Positions 44,740 to 53,612 of a stretch of DNA of 54,443 nucleotides are shown here, in pieces. The notes under the pieces were generated by a model. The model was not told the DNA's origin, ran no database searches, and worked only from the letters and a program-made list of their open reading frames with translations. The position numbers were made by a program, and so were the translations under genes. This DNA comes from Iphinoe sp. HA4291-MV1 (GTDB lineage Bacteria; Cyanobacteriota; Cyanobacteriia; Cyanobacteriales; Nostocaceae). Numbering within the stretch: position 1 is the first letter of the stretch; each line of letters starts with the position of its first letter. The stretch covers positions 1-54,443 of the forward strand of contig JAHHHH010000047.1 in assembly GCA_019359415.1 (NCBI GenBank). Reading direction: 5' to 3'.

Positions 44740-44922
44740 ATCAATCCTACAGTTAAACAAGCTCTTGCCTGCGTGCGAGTTTGCCAGATGTTATCCAATT
44801 TTTACCAAGACATACACCTATTTCGTTTTGATGCTCACACAGAAAATGTCTTTATTCTTGCTGGCGCAGACGATGAGTTTCAAGTTGTTGTACCCCCGAA
44901 TGGAGAATGGTATTTCCTATGA
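44740..44922 (+). pseudogene. DUF6888 family gene without a normal start codon
   Basis: An intact frame of 60 codons encodes (I)NPTVKQALACVRVCQMLS, NFYQDIHLFRFDAHTEN and the end PPNGEWYFL, which fits DUF6888. Family members begin M-x-PT-x-x-QA, so the start should be at 44740, but the codon there is ATC. A GAGG lies eight bases before it. The first ordinary in-frame start is an internal GTG at 44773. Its stop overlaps the start of the DUF6887 gene (ATGA), the usual arrangement of this pair. It is either a recent start-codon mutant or uses a rare ATC start. Confidence 0.65.
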
Positions 44923-45170
44923 AGCCGAACTTTGCACAAATGAGTAAAGCAGAACTCAAGGCTTACGTACTAGCAAACAGGGATGATATTGAGGCAATTC
45001 GTTTCCTATTTCAGATTCCATTAGGTATGGAAGTGAAACGGTACCCTCCCATGTATGATGAGGATGGTTTGCCCATTGAAGAGAACATCCGTCTTGCGGA
45101 AGAGGCAATCAGAGAGCGAGTAGAAGAAGTTAACAGGAACCGTCAGCAGAAGTCAGAATTTGAGGAGTAA
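44919..45170 (+). CDS. DUF6887 family protein
   Basis: 83 residues from the ATG at 44919, starting MKPNFAQMSKAELKAYVLAN, with RDDIEAIRFLFQIP and a charged helical end. This small family is found in cyanobacteria together with DUF6888. The function is unknown; the tight pairing has led to suggestions of toxin-antitoxin-like behaviour, which the sequence does not prove. The start overlaps the stop of the preceding frame by four bases. Confidence 0.8.
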   Translation: MKPNFAQMSKAELKAYVLANRDDIEAIRFLFQIPLGMEVKRYPPMYDEDGLPIEENIRLAEEAIRERVEEVNRNRQQKSEFEE

Positions 45171-45355
45171 GAGATAACTTTTTTCAGTACTGACTTCTAT
45201 CAATAGGTAGAAAAATTGTGAATTGTGTACCTTGGTGCAACTCAGATTTGAAAGCTATTTTGCCGAGATAACTTTCTCAAAACTTGGGCTGAAAAATACT
45301 GAAACTATTAAGATGAGAAGCATCTGGGTACGTTTCCACGCTTTGTTTACCAACC

Positions 45356-46909
45356 ATGCCTCTATCACGTATTATCACGCTGATTGTTGGTCTTATCGTT
45401 ATTTTAGGACTATGTCTTTGGCTGATTGATTCTTTCAGTCGGCTTTACTGGCAGTTTTCCTATTCTGCGCCGTTACTGGGTAATCTGCTGCTGTTGTTGA
45501 TGATTCTTTTTGTAGGAGCTTTAATCGCCGCATTTGTCTATTATGTGTTCGTGATTCAAGCTGGTGAAAATCGTCGGCGCCGCCGTAGAGAACGCCCAAG
45601 TGTACAAATCCCTGCGGCTAAATCTGAGGCTGCATCTTCTACTCTAGAAGCTGTCAGACAACAAGTCGCGCAAATTCAAGATGAAGTTACACGCCAAGCT
45701 TTACTAAGTAAGTCGCGAGAGATAGAGACTAATTTGACTCGCGGCGAGATTCAAGTTGTCATATTTGGTACCGGGAGTGCTGGTAAAACCTCTCTGGTGA
45801 ATGCGGTGATGGGACGCGTGGTGGGCAAAGTTAATGCACCAATGGGAACGACTCGGGTTGGAGAAACTTATTGTTTGAGGCTCAAAGGACTAGAGCGCAA
45901 GATTTTAATAACCGATACACCAGGTATTTTAGAAGCAGGAGTGGCGGGAACTGAGAGAGAACAACTCGCACGAGAGATGGCGACGGAAGCAAACTTACTG
46001 TTGTTTGTGGTGGATAATGACATTCGACAGTCAGAATATGAGCCGTTACGAGCATTGGCAGAAATTGGAAAACGCTCCTTGCTTGTCCTCAATAAAAGCG
46101 ATTTGTACACAGATGAGGACAAAGAAGCCATTTTGGCAAGGTTGCGTCAGCGAGTGCGGGGATTTATCGCACCGAGTGATGTAGTAGCGATCGCAGCGAA
46201 TCCCCAATCTGTCAAACTAGAAAATAGTGAAATTTTCCAACCAGAGCCAGAAATTTTCCCCTTACTCCGGCGAATGGCAGCGATTTTACGAGCAGAGGGT
46301 GAAGATTTGGTAGCAGATAATATTCTCCTGCAATCTGTGCGATTGGGAGAGGAAGCGCGGAAACTTATCGATGCTCAACGTCGCCGTCAAGCTGATAAAA
46401 TTGTGGATCGGTTTCAATGGATTGGTGCTGGTGTGGTTTCGGTGACGCCTCTACCAGTCGTTGATTTGTTAGCAACAGCGGCTGTCAATGCTCAAATGGT
46501 GGTGGAAATTGGCAGAGTTTACGGCTGTGAGTTGAATATGGAGAACGCAAAGGAATTAGCGCTGTCTTTGGCAAAAACTCTTGCTAGTTTGGGGATTGTC
46601 AAAGGTGCGTTGCAGTTACTGACTACCGCCTTGCAGCTTAATGTCGCTACTTTTATTGTTGGTAGAGTTATTCAAGGCGTGACAGCCGCTTATTTGACGC
46701 GGATTGCTGGAAAGAGTTTTATTGAGTATTTTCGTCATGATCAAGATTGGGGTGATGGGGGAATGACGGAAGTTGTGCAGCGACAGTTTCAACTCAATCG
46801 TCGGGATGAGTTCATTAAGATTTTTATTCAACAGGCGATCGCACGAGTGGTGCAGCCGTTAGCAGATAAAGCAGAGGTGGTTGAGTACGATGAAGAGGTT
46901 GAGAATTGA
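45356..46909 (+). CDS. membrane-associated GTPase with DUF697 domain
   Basis: 517 residues. Two N-terminal membrane segments (about 5-25 and 40-70) are followed by an Arg-rich stretch (RRRRRRER), a coiled-coil linker, and an Era-like G domain (about 125-300): G1 GTGSAGKTSLVN, G3 DTPG, G4 NKSD. The C-terminal DUF697 domain (about 335-500) has hydrophobic segments such as VVSVTPLPVVDLLATAAVNA. Relatives in cyanobacteria and plastids are poorly studied; a role in membrane or ribosome processes is inference. It is transcribed alone or with the preceding DUF genes. Confidence 0.88.
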   Translation: MPLSRIITLIVGLIVILGLCLWLIDSFSRLYWQFSYSAPLLGNLLLLLMILFVGALIAAFVYYVFVIQAGENRRRRRRERPSVQIPAAKSEAASSTLEAVRQQVAQIQDEVTRQALLSKSREIETNLTRGEIQVVIFGTGSAGKTSLVNAVMGRVVGKVNAPMGTTRVGETYCLRLKGLERKILITDTPGILEAGVAGTEREQLAREMATEANLLLFVVDNDIRQSEYEPLRALAEIGKRSLLVLNKSDLYTDEDKEAILARLRQRVRGFIAPSDVVAIAANPQSVKLENSEIFQPEPEIFPLLRRMAAILRAEGEDLVADNILLQSVRLGEEARKLIDAQRRRQADKIVDRFQWIGAGVVSVTPLPVVDLLATAAVNAQMVVEIGRVYGCELNMENAKELALSLAKTLASLGIVKGALQLLTTALQLNVATFIVGRVIQGVTAAYLTRIAGKSFIEYFRHDQDWGDGGMTEVVQRQFQLNRRDEFIKIFIQQAIARVVQPLADKAEVVEYDEEVEN

Positions 46910-47019
46910 CCAAATTTGATATTAGTTAGAACTTACAAAATAAAATCTTATCAGGCAAAGCTCAGCATCAAGAATAGGAAAATAATCCTCCTGCTACGCT
47001 AAAACTAAAGGTAGCCATC

Positions 47020-47757
47020 TTGCCTCTAACTGCCATGACTGCTGCTCAGAATTCACAAACTACTGATCAATTAACTGCATCGACCCAATCAGAAGATATT
47101 ATTATTCCACCATGCGATTTGTGGAGTGATGAACCTTCTTTGGAAAGCGATTTGCATCGAGAGCAAATAGAACTGCTACTAGCTTGCCTAAAGTGGTGGT
47201 GGCGAGAGCGTACTGACTTTTATGCGAGTGGTAATCTCACAATTTATTTTAGTCCCGAACACATTACTACGCGAGACTTTCGAGGACCAGACTTTTTTGT
47301 GGTGCTGGGTGTAGAAAATCGACCCCGCAAAAGTTGGATACTATGGGCAGAGCAGGGCAAATATCCCAATGTCATTATTGAACTGTTGTCTGACAGCACT
47401 GCCAAAGTTGATAAGGAGTTTAAGAAACAGCTCTACCAGGATACCTTTCGCACGCCGGAATACTTTTGGTTTCATCCGAATACTCTGGAATTTAAGGGAT
47501 TTCGTCTCATGGGAGGTAAGTATCAGCCTATAGAAGCAACGACTTCTGGGTGGCTGTGGAGTCAGCAGTTAGAACTGTTTGTGGGCGTGCATGAGTCAAA
47601 GCTACGGTTTTTTAGCCCAGAGGGGCAGTTGATTCCCACTCCAGAAGAGAGAGCGATCGCAGCACAGCAACAAACTGAACTGGCGCAACAGCGAGTGGAG
47701 GAACTGCTGGCTAGACTGAAAGAACTAGAGGTTGAACCGGATGTATCACAACAGTAG
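47020..47757 (+). CDS. Uma2 family (DUF820) putative nuclease
   Basis: 245 residues. FRGPDFFVVLGVENRPRKSW, PNVIIELLSDSTAKVDKEFK and KQLYQDTFRTPEYFWFHPNT are the family core. The end is a Gln/Glu-rich coiled coil (RAIAAQQQTELAQQRVEELL). The TTG at 47020 has AAAGG eight bases upstream; an in-frame ATG at 47035 lacks a site, so I keep the TTG, with doubt. A HIP1-containing hairpin follows the gene. Confidence 0.85.
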   Translation: MPLTAMTAAQNSQTTDQLTASTQSEDIIIPPCDLWSDEPSLESDLHREQIELLLACLKWWWRERTDFYASGNLTIYFSPEHITTRDFRGPDFFVVLGVENRPRKSWILWAEQGKYPNVIIELLSDSTAKVDKEFKKQLYQDTFRTPEYFWFHPNTLEFKGFRLMGGKYQPIEATTSGWLWSQQLELFVGVHESKLRFFSPEGQLIPTPEERAIAAQQQTELAQQRVEELLARLKELEVEPDVSQQ

Positions 47758-47780
47758 CACTTCGTTTCCCACGGCTATCA

Positions 47781-47834
47781 CAAAGCGATCGCTCCTCTGA
47801 TTTTTCACATCATCCAATAGAGGCGATCGCTTTG
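47781..47834. terminator. HIP1-containing hairpin
   Basis: CAAAGCGATCG-CT-CCTCT (47781-47798) pairs with AGAGG-CGATCGCTTTG (47819-47834), apart from a two-base bulge. Each arm contains the HIP1 octamer GCGATCGC or most of it. It lies about 25 bp after the Uma2 stop codon and probably serves as terminator. Confidence 0.55.
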
Positions 47835-47969
47835 CTCTATCGCACGGATGGTGAAACTTTTGTAACAGAGTCTTGAGGTGGAAGAAGATGAGGAGACTAG
47901 AGACTAGGCTGTTTTCATGCCTTATCTTAAACTATAACTACCGTCGTCAAATCGATAAAGCGCTTGATA

Positions 47970-48215
47970 ATGACACAAATCACATACAAGGTTGAAGCAT
48001 TTTGGGATTGGGAAGCCGAAGTTTGGGTTGCAACCAGCGAAGATGTACCGGGATTGGTAACAGAAGCTTCTACCATTGAAGCTCTAACGCAGAAGCTGAG
48101 GCAGATAATTCCAGAACTCATCCAAATGAATAGAATCATACCTCCTGACTATGTAGGTTCTATCACCTTTGAGTTAACTAGTCATCGACAGGAATTGATT
48201 GAGGTGGCTTCATAG
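47970..48215 (+). CDS. HicB-like/DUF1902 antitoxin
   Basis: 81 residues from the ATG at 47970 (MTQITYKVEAFWDWEAEVWV), then ATSEDVPGLVTEASTIEALT. This is the partially degraded RNase H fold of HicB/DUF1902 antitoxins, with the xxSxDxPGLxTEA pattern. There is no added DNA-binding domain. Its stop codon directly abuts the HicA-like gene, so the two form a toxin-antitoxin pair in which this protein neutralises the RNase. An in-frame TTG six bases upstream is possible. Confidence 0.85.
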   Translation: MTQITYKVEAFWDWEAEVWVATSEDVPGLVTEASTIEALTQKLRQIIPELIQMNRIIPPDYVGSITFELTSHRQELIEVAS

Positions 48216-48413
48216 ATGAGTTCATCATTGACTCCTGAGTTGAAAAAGATTCTTCAGGAGGCAAATTGCTACTTTGAACGGCAAGGCAAAGGGGATCATG
48301 AAATCTGGTATAGTCCAATCACAAATCGTCGCTTTGTGGTTGATAGCTTTATTAAGTCGCGTCACACAGCTAACGCCGTTTTAAAGCAGGCGGGACTCCC
48401 TAAAGCCTTTTAA
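48216..48413 (+). CDS. HicA-like mRNA interferase toxin
   Basis: 65 residues with the double-stranded RNA-binding-like fold of HicA: LTPELKKILQEANCYFERQG, the catalytic His in GKGDHEIWYSP, and HTANAVLKQAGLPKAF at the end. HicA cleaves mRNA independently of the ribosome. It follows the antitoxin gene without a gap, the antitoxin-first order often seen with DUF1902. Confidence 0.88.
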   Translation: MSSSLTPELKKILQEANCYFERQGKGDHEIWYSPITNRRFVVDSFIKSRHTANAVLKQAGLPKAF

Positions 48414-48520
48414 CAGAACAGAAAGATTAACTGTGAGCAGTGTCTGCCTACGGTGATCGCTCTGCGCGAACGCACTTTTTCACCCTCAAGCTTAATAAGC
48501 GCGATCGCTATTCCTCGCTC

Positions 48521-49132
48521 CTAGAATACTTCTTGTCTATGACTTTCCTTCTGAATCATTATGCAAGTTAAATAAATAGCAATAACGTTAGGAGTATAAA
48601 CAAGAGGAATTGGTGCTGGGTACATACTAGCAGAAAATAACGTAAGAGACAGCGAAGTGAATAATTTTGTTAGTAGCCGTTTTAGTAGCCGTTTTTGTAT
48701 TAGTTGGCGCTCTTCTATTGCTAATTGGAACTTAGGATTGAGGAAGAGCGCTTGGTTGTAAGATGCGATCGCTTGCCTGTACCTTCTCAAACTGTTTAAT
48801 ACCAAACCACGACTATACCAAGCATCAGGATCATCCCGTTTAATTTTAATTGCTTTATCAAATGATGCTAGACTCTCCTTGTACCAGTACCAGCCCAATC
48901 GATCTAGCACTAAGCCGCGATCATACCAAGTTTCATAGTAGCTTGGTTGAATTCTTATTGCTTGGTCATATGATGCGATCGCATTTTCATAGCGTTCCAA
49001 CTTCTCTAGTGCATTACCACGATGATACCAAGCATGAGCATGAGAAAAGAGCAGTTTCGTGGAAACAGTGGGTAGATGCTCGCTTCGGCGTCTTCTAAAC
49101 ATTGCAGAACCCACTACTATAGATTTTGACAC
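48521..49132 (-). CDS. TPR repeat protein with C-terminal membrane segment
   Basis: 203 residues. Three TPR units are clear: AWYHRGNALEKLERYENAIA, TWYDRGLVLDRLGWYWYKES and AWYSRGLVLNSLRRYRQAIA, each followed by SYDQAI- or SFDKAI-type helices. A hydrophobic end (about 152-195: LFTSLSLTLFSASMYPAPIP) suggests one or two membrane segments. The start is a GTG. The repeats resemble those of the kinase encoded at 51356-53485, so it may derive from a kinase/TPR relative. The function is not evident. Confidence 0.75.
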   Translation of the reverse strand: MSKSIVVGSAMFRRRRSEHLPTVSTKLLFSHAHAWYHRGNALEKLERYENAIASYDQAIRIQPSYYETWYDRGLVLDRLGWYWYKESLASFDKAIKIKRDDPDAWYSRGLVLNSLRRYRQAIASYNQALFLNPKFQLAIEERQLIQKRLLKRLLTKLFTSLSLTLFSASMYPAPIPLVYTPNVIAIYLTCIMIQKESHRQEVF

Positions 49133-49513
49133 AGCCTAATGAGGGGTTAATAATGAGGTTTGCAATTTAACAAATAAATCTGAGGTAGAGTAAGAAGAAC
49201 CTAACAAGAATTTTTTACAGTATAAATACTGTTTATACCAGATACACTAACTGGTACACAGAGCAAGCTAGTAATATTGCTAGTGCTTGGCAGCAGTGGC
49301 GATATTCCATACTTTTAGCTAACTGCAAAATAAATGTTGTTTTAAATACACATATTAATGATATCATTCGTAATAACAACTATCAAAAGAGAGCTCTTAT
49401 TTAACAACGCAGCGCTTTATTCAACACTCCTTTCATTTAAGTTTGATAAGGGATTCCGGAAATAGGGGGCAATGTTAGAAAACCTAATAAGCAGTGACTA
49501 ACGTAACTAGCTA
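49133..49513. other. intergenic region between divergent genes
   Basis: An AT-rich spacer of about 380 bp between the TPR gene and the first kinase gene. It should contain both promoters. No repeat, RNA or additional frame is recognised. Confidence 0.4.
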
Positions 49514-51334
49514 ATGACTAACTACATGATCGGTAAACTACTACAAGGACGTTACCAAGTCGTCCAAACCTTGGGTGCAGGGGTGTTTGGCGAAACATAC
49601 GTCGCTGTAGACATTGAAAATCCAGAGAATCCCAAATGCGTTGTTAAACAGCTCAAAGTTATCAGTTCCCAACCAAGCTACTTACAAACTCTTAGGTTAA
49701 GATTTCTTACAGAAACAGAAACACTGAAGCAATTGGGACACCATGAGCAGATTCCTAAACTGATATCCTGCTTTGAAGAACATGAACGCTTCTACCTAGT
49801 GCAAGAGTTTGTAGAAGGACACGCACTCACTGCAGAACTCCCCATCAATCCCAATTTGGGTTATCTCTGGAGTGAAAGTGAAGTTACCGACTTTTTACAA
49901 GATGTTCTGTCTATTTTAGACTTTGTTCACTCTCAAGGTGTCATTCACTGTGATATTAAGCCAGAAAACTTAATAAGACGCGCTAGTGATGGTAAGTTAG
50001 TTCTCATTGATTTTGGTTCAATTCAACTAATCGATTTTGAAATCGTCGATGTTGATGAGGTATTGCCTTTAGACAGAATCCCCGTCACTTCGCTAGGTTA
50101 CATACCACCAGAGCAGTTTATTGGTCAAACACAACCTAACAGCGATATTTATGCTTTAGGAATGATTGCTATTCAGGCTTTTACAGGACTGACACCGCTG
50201 CAATTGAAAGTAGATCCCCAAACTAATGAGATTCTCTGGCGTTCTCAAAACACATCAGTGAGCGATTATCTAGCTGCTATTATCAGCCAAATGATTCGCT
50301 ACAACTACAAAGACCGCTTCAAATCCGCAGGTAAAGCATTGCGGACTCTTCAGCAAATATTTTTGGAAAGTCAGCAAGCACAAATCATAGATATAAAGTA
50401 TACCCTTTCTTCAGAGCAAGATGGAAAAAGTCAGCAAAAAGATAAGCTAAATGCTGACTTCTTCCATCCGACATCTCCAAACTTCTCTCCACTATTAACA
50501 GGGATGAAGGTTGGGTTGGTGGCTAATTCTTTAGTCATGGGATTTGGAGTCTATTCTGTCATACATAACACTCCAGCTTATTCAGAAACAGAAACACTAT
50601 ACAAAGCAACTGAAGAATATCAAGCGGGAGATTTGGACGAAGCAATTGCTTTGGCTAAATCAATTCCCTTGAATAGTAATGTCTATCCTGACGCACAAGC
50701 TAGTATCGAAGAATGGCAAAAGCAGTCGCAAATTGCTGCTGAACAATATAAAGCAACAGAAAAAGCTTTTCAAGAGGGTCGTTGGTCAGATGTACTGCGT
50801 ACAGCCTCTCAAGTTCCTGATATTTTACATTGGCAATCAAAAACAGATAAATTAGTTGAACAAGCACAAGTAAACATTGAAGCACAAACGAAAGATTTAT
50901 TAGCCAAGGCTTATGAAAAAGCATCATTAAAAGATTTCAGCGGTGCTTTAGATTATCTTAGTCAAATTCCTGAAGAAAGCTCTGCAGGGGTAATAGTTCA
51001 ACAAAAGTTGGCTGAGTACAATCAGAAAAAACGCATTAAAGCAGCTTACTTATTACAAAAAGCTTATAACAAAGCAGCAGAGCGAGACTTCGGGGATGCA
51101 GTTAAATTTCTCCAGCAAATTCCTAAAGATACTCCTGTATATGCCACAGCTCAAGTTAAGCTAATTGAGTATACTCAAAAGCAGCGCATTGTGCAAGCTG
51201 AAGGTCAAAAAATAGCTTTATCAAAAGCACCTATCTCTACGAACATAAGAAAACCATTTATCAGTAACCGTTCTACTACAAGCCTAAAATCCTTTGACCC
51301 AGGTAACCAATTGCAAGAGGTGAATATAAGATAG
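49514..51334 (+). CDS. Ser/Thr protein kinase, non-RD type, with repeat tail
   Basis: 606 residues. The kinase domain spans about 10-290: glycine loop LGAGVFGETYVA, Lys45 in VVKQLK, catalytic loop HCDIKPENLI at 145-154, and DFG at 166-168. The usual HRD Arg is Cys, so the enzyme is of the non-RD type and need not rely on activation-loop phosphorylation. One membrane segment (about 333-352) is followed by an extracytoplasmic tail with four repeats of the form KATEEYQAGDLDEAIALAKS / YNKAAERDFGDAVKFLQQIP. The last 50 residues are Ser/Lys rich. It converges with the next kinase gene at a distance of 21 bp. Confidence 0.9.
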   Translation: MTNYMIGKLLQGRYQVVQTLGAGVFGETYVAVDIENPENPKCVVKQLKVISSQPSYLQTLRLRFLTETETLKQLGHHEQIPKLISCFEEHERFYLVQEFVEGHALTAELPINPNLGYLWSESEVTDFLQDVLSILDFVHSQGVIHCDIKPENLIRRASDGKLVLIDFGSIQLIDFEIVDVDEVLPLDRIPVTSLGYIPPEQFIGQTQPNSDIYALGMIAIQAFTGLTPLQLKVDPQTNEILWRSQNTSVSDYLAAIISQMIRYNYKDRFKSAGKALRTLQQIFLESQQAQIIDIKYTLSSEQDGKSQQKDKLNADFFHPTSPNFSPLLTGMKVGLVANSLVMGFGVYSVIHNTPAYSETETLYKATEEYQAGDLDEAIALAKSIPLNSNVYPDAQASIEEWQKQSQIAAEQYKATEKAFQEGRWSDVLRTASQVPDILHWQSKTDKLVEQAQVNIEAQTKDLLAKAYEKASLKDFSGALDYLSQIPEESSAGVIVQQKLAEYNQKKRIKAAYLLQKAYNKAAERDFGDAVKFLQQIPKDTPVYATAQVKLIEYTQKQRIVQAEGQKIALSKAPISTNIRKPFISNRSTTSLKSFDPGNQLQEVNIR

Positions 51335-51355
51335 TTACAAGTCAAGAATTAAGAG

Positions 51356-53485
51356 TTAAAAAACTTTCTTTGGATATGGACTTTTAACTGTTGATTCAGG
51401 ACTTGGAACTGGCTTTTGTTGTACTTGTTGTTGTGCTTGATTACGAGCGCTTATTGCTGGTTGATAATCTGGTTTTATTTTAATAACTTTATCGTATGAG
51501 GCAATGGCTTCTTGATAACGTTTTAGATTAAATTGAGCATTGCCTCTACTATACCAACTTTCGTAATGTTCCGGTTCGTAATTAATTGCCTTATTATAGG
51601 ATAAAATTGCCTCTTGGTATTTCTTTAAATTGTACAGTGAATTTCCTCGGCTATACCATACTTGATAATTACCCCGCACTAATTCAATTGCCTTATTATA
51701 GGATGTAACTGCTTCTTCGTAGCGTTTTATTTGATGCAAAGACCATCCACGACCATACCACGCTTGATAATTTTTAGGATTGTATTTGATGACTTGCTCA
51801 AAAGATTCAATGGCTTCTGAAAAACGTTGCAAATTGATAAGTATATTACCTCTAGATAACCAAGCTTGGTAAAAATTTGGTTTGTACTGAACTGCTTTTT
51901 CATATGCTGCAACTGCATCTTGATAGCGTTGCAAATTCACGAAAACATTACCTTTGTTATACCAAGCTTTTTCATGGTCTTGCTTCAACTCAAGAACTTT
52001 ATCATATGCCGTCATTGACTCATCGTAACGTTTTAAATTTTGTAGCAACAATGCTTTATTGTACCAAGCTTCATAATATTCTTTATTTAATTCAATAGCT
52101 TTGTCATAAGATTTCAGTGCTTGGTCATATTCGTTTAATTTAGTGAAAGCTTCTCCCTTAGCATTCCAGACTTCTGGATAGTTATTTTCTAATTGCAATA
52201 TTTTCTTAAAAGAAGCAATTGCTTCTTGGTATCTTTGCAATTGATTCAATACAAATCCACGTCCACTCCAAGCTTCTAGATAATTTGGTTCTATTTGAAT
52301 TGCTTTGTCATAAGCAGCAAGTGCTTCCTTATATTCTTTCAACTCATACAAAGTTTTACCTTGTCCATTCCATGCTTGAGCATAATTTGGTCTAATGTTA
52401 ACCGCTTTTTTATATCCTGATAAAGCATCTTGATAACGTTGTAACTCGTATAGTGTGTTGGCTTGCTTATACAATTCAGTGGCATTGACAGAATTGATAG
52501 CATGAGCAATATATAGAGATGCTCCTACACATATCCCTATTAAACTTATGACTGCTAAAAACTTTATCAGTTTATTTTTTTTCGGTTTCTTGATTGTTTT
52601 TAAATTGTTGTTTAAATTATTGTTTGATATGGGTAAACTTAATGTCATTATGCGAGATTGAGAGTTTTTTAAATCATTTAGTGCTTGTAGGGTAACTCCT
52701 GCAGAAGGATAACGTTCCCGGAAATCATAACACACCATTTTATTTAAAACTTTGGCAAAATCATCACTGATTGAGGAATGGTTTTGCCATATAATCTCAC
52801 TCCTTTCTGCATCTTTTTCTAGTTCTTCAGGAGATAATCCAGTGAGCGCTTGTATACCAAGTATCCCTAAAGCATAGATGTCACTACTGAATTTTGGATT
52901 TCCTTGTGCTTGTTCGCTTGGAATATACCCCGGAGTCCCGATCGCAACGGTAAATTTTGTTTTTCCACTAGGAGTAATGACTTGGGTTGTGATTTGTTTT
53001 ACGGCTCCAAAGTCAATCAAAACTAACTTGTCATCCGGCTTGCGTCTAATGATATTTCGTGGATTGATATCACGGTGAATAACCTGCTGCTGGTGGACAA
53101 ACTCTAAAATATTTAAAATTTCTTCTAAAAGGCAAATAACTTGGTCTTGATTTAGAGGTTTTCCTAGTATGATTTCTTGGCTGAGGTCATGACCTTCTAT
53201 GAATTCCTGTACGAGATAGAATTCTTGGTTTTCCTCAAAGTAAGCTAGAAGTTGAGGAATGCGGTCATGAATGCCTAATTTATACAGAACTTGAGCTTCT
53301 GTATCAAATAAGCGTCTGGCTGTTTGCAAAGTATCGGGATCGTTAGCTTGAGGCTTGAGTTTTTTGACGACACATTGAGGTGAACCAGGTAATTGAGTAT
53401 CACAAGCAACAAAGGTTTCACCAAATCCCCCTCCTCCCAAGTGACTAATAATTTGGTATCGTCCAACAAGTATGTTTCCCAACAT
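51356..53485 (-). CDS. Ser/Thr protein kinase with TPR tail
   Basis: 709 residues. The kinase domain covers about 8-270: LGGGGFGETFVA, Lys41 in VVKKLK, catalytic loop HRDINPRNII at 137-146, DFG at 158-160. The Lys that normally follows HRDI/L in the catalytic loop is Asn141. A membrane segment (about 307-327) leads to about ten TPR units (about 335-690), such as AWYNKGNVFVNLQRYQDAVA and AWYGRGWSLHQIKRYEEAVT. Cyanobacteria have many such receptor-like kinases; ligands are unknown. It lies tail to tail with the previous kinase gene. Confidence 0.92.
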   Translation of the reverse strand: MLGNILVGRYQIISHLGGGGFGETFVACDTQLPGSPQCVVKKLKPQANDPDTLQTARRLFDTEAQVLYKLGIHDRIPQLLAYFEENQEFYLVQEFIEGHDLSQEIILGKPLNQDQVICLLEEILNILEFVHQQQVIHRDINPRNIIRRKPDDKLVLIDFGAVKQITTQVITPSGKTKFTVAIGTPGYIPSEQAQGNPKFSSDIYALGILGIQALTGLSPEELEKDAERSEIIWQNHSSISDDFAKVLNKMVCYDFRERYPSAGVTLQALNDLKNSQSRIMTLSLPISNNNLNNNLKTIKKPKKNKLIKFLAVISLIGICVGASLYIAHAINSVNATELYKQANTLYELQRYQDALSGYKKAVNIRPNYAQAWNGQGKTLYELKEYKEALAAYDKAIQIEPNYLEAWSGRGFVLNQLQRYQEAIASFKKILQLENNYPEVWNAKGEAFTKLNEYDQALKSYDKAIELNKEYYEAWYNKALLLQNLKRYDESMTAYDKVLELKQDHEKAWYNKGNVFVNLQRYQDAVAAYEKAVQYKPNFYQAWLSRGNILINLQRFSEAIESFEQVIKYNPKNYQAWYGRGWSLHQIKRYEEAVTSYNKAIELVRGNYQVWYSRGNSLYNLKKYQEAILSYNKAINYEPEHYESWYSRGNAQFNLKRYQEAIASYDKVIKIKPDYQPAISARNQAQQQVQQKPVPSPESTVKSPYPKKVF

Positions 53486-53562
53486 TTGATTAGCCTAGTT
53501 TAATGTAGTACACTCTGATTCCAATCTTGCCACAGCTTTTGTGAAGGGGAGATGGAGAGATG

Positions 53563-53586
53563 GGGGACAAGGGGACAAGGGGACAA
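53563..53586. repeat. three tandem GGGGACAA octamers
   Basis: Three perfect copies of GGGGACAA, followed by ACTAATG-type heptamers, within the spacer upstream of the rhomboid-like gene. A short tandem repeat that can vary in number. Confidence 0.75.
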
Positions 53587-53612
53587 TAACTAATGACTAA
53601 TGACTTATTAAT

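Noticed and set aside
44696-44947. 83-codon plus-strand frame starting with an ATG
   Set aside because: It is out of frame with the family-like DUF6888 reading and crosses into DUF6887; a shadow.
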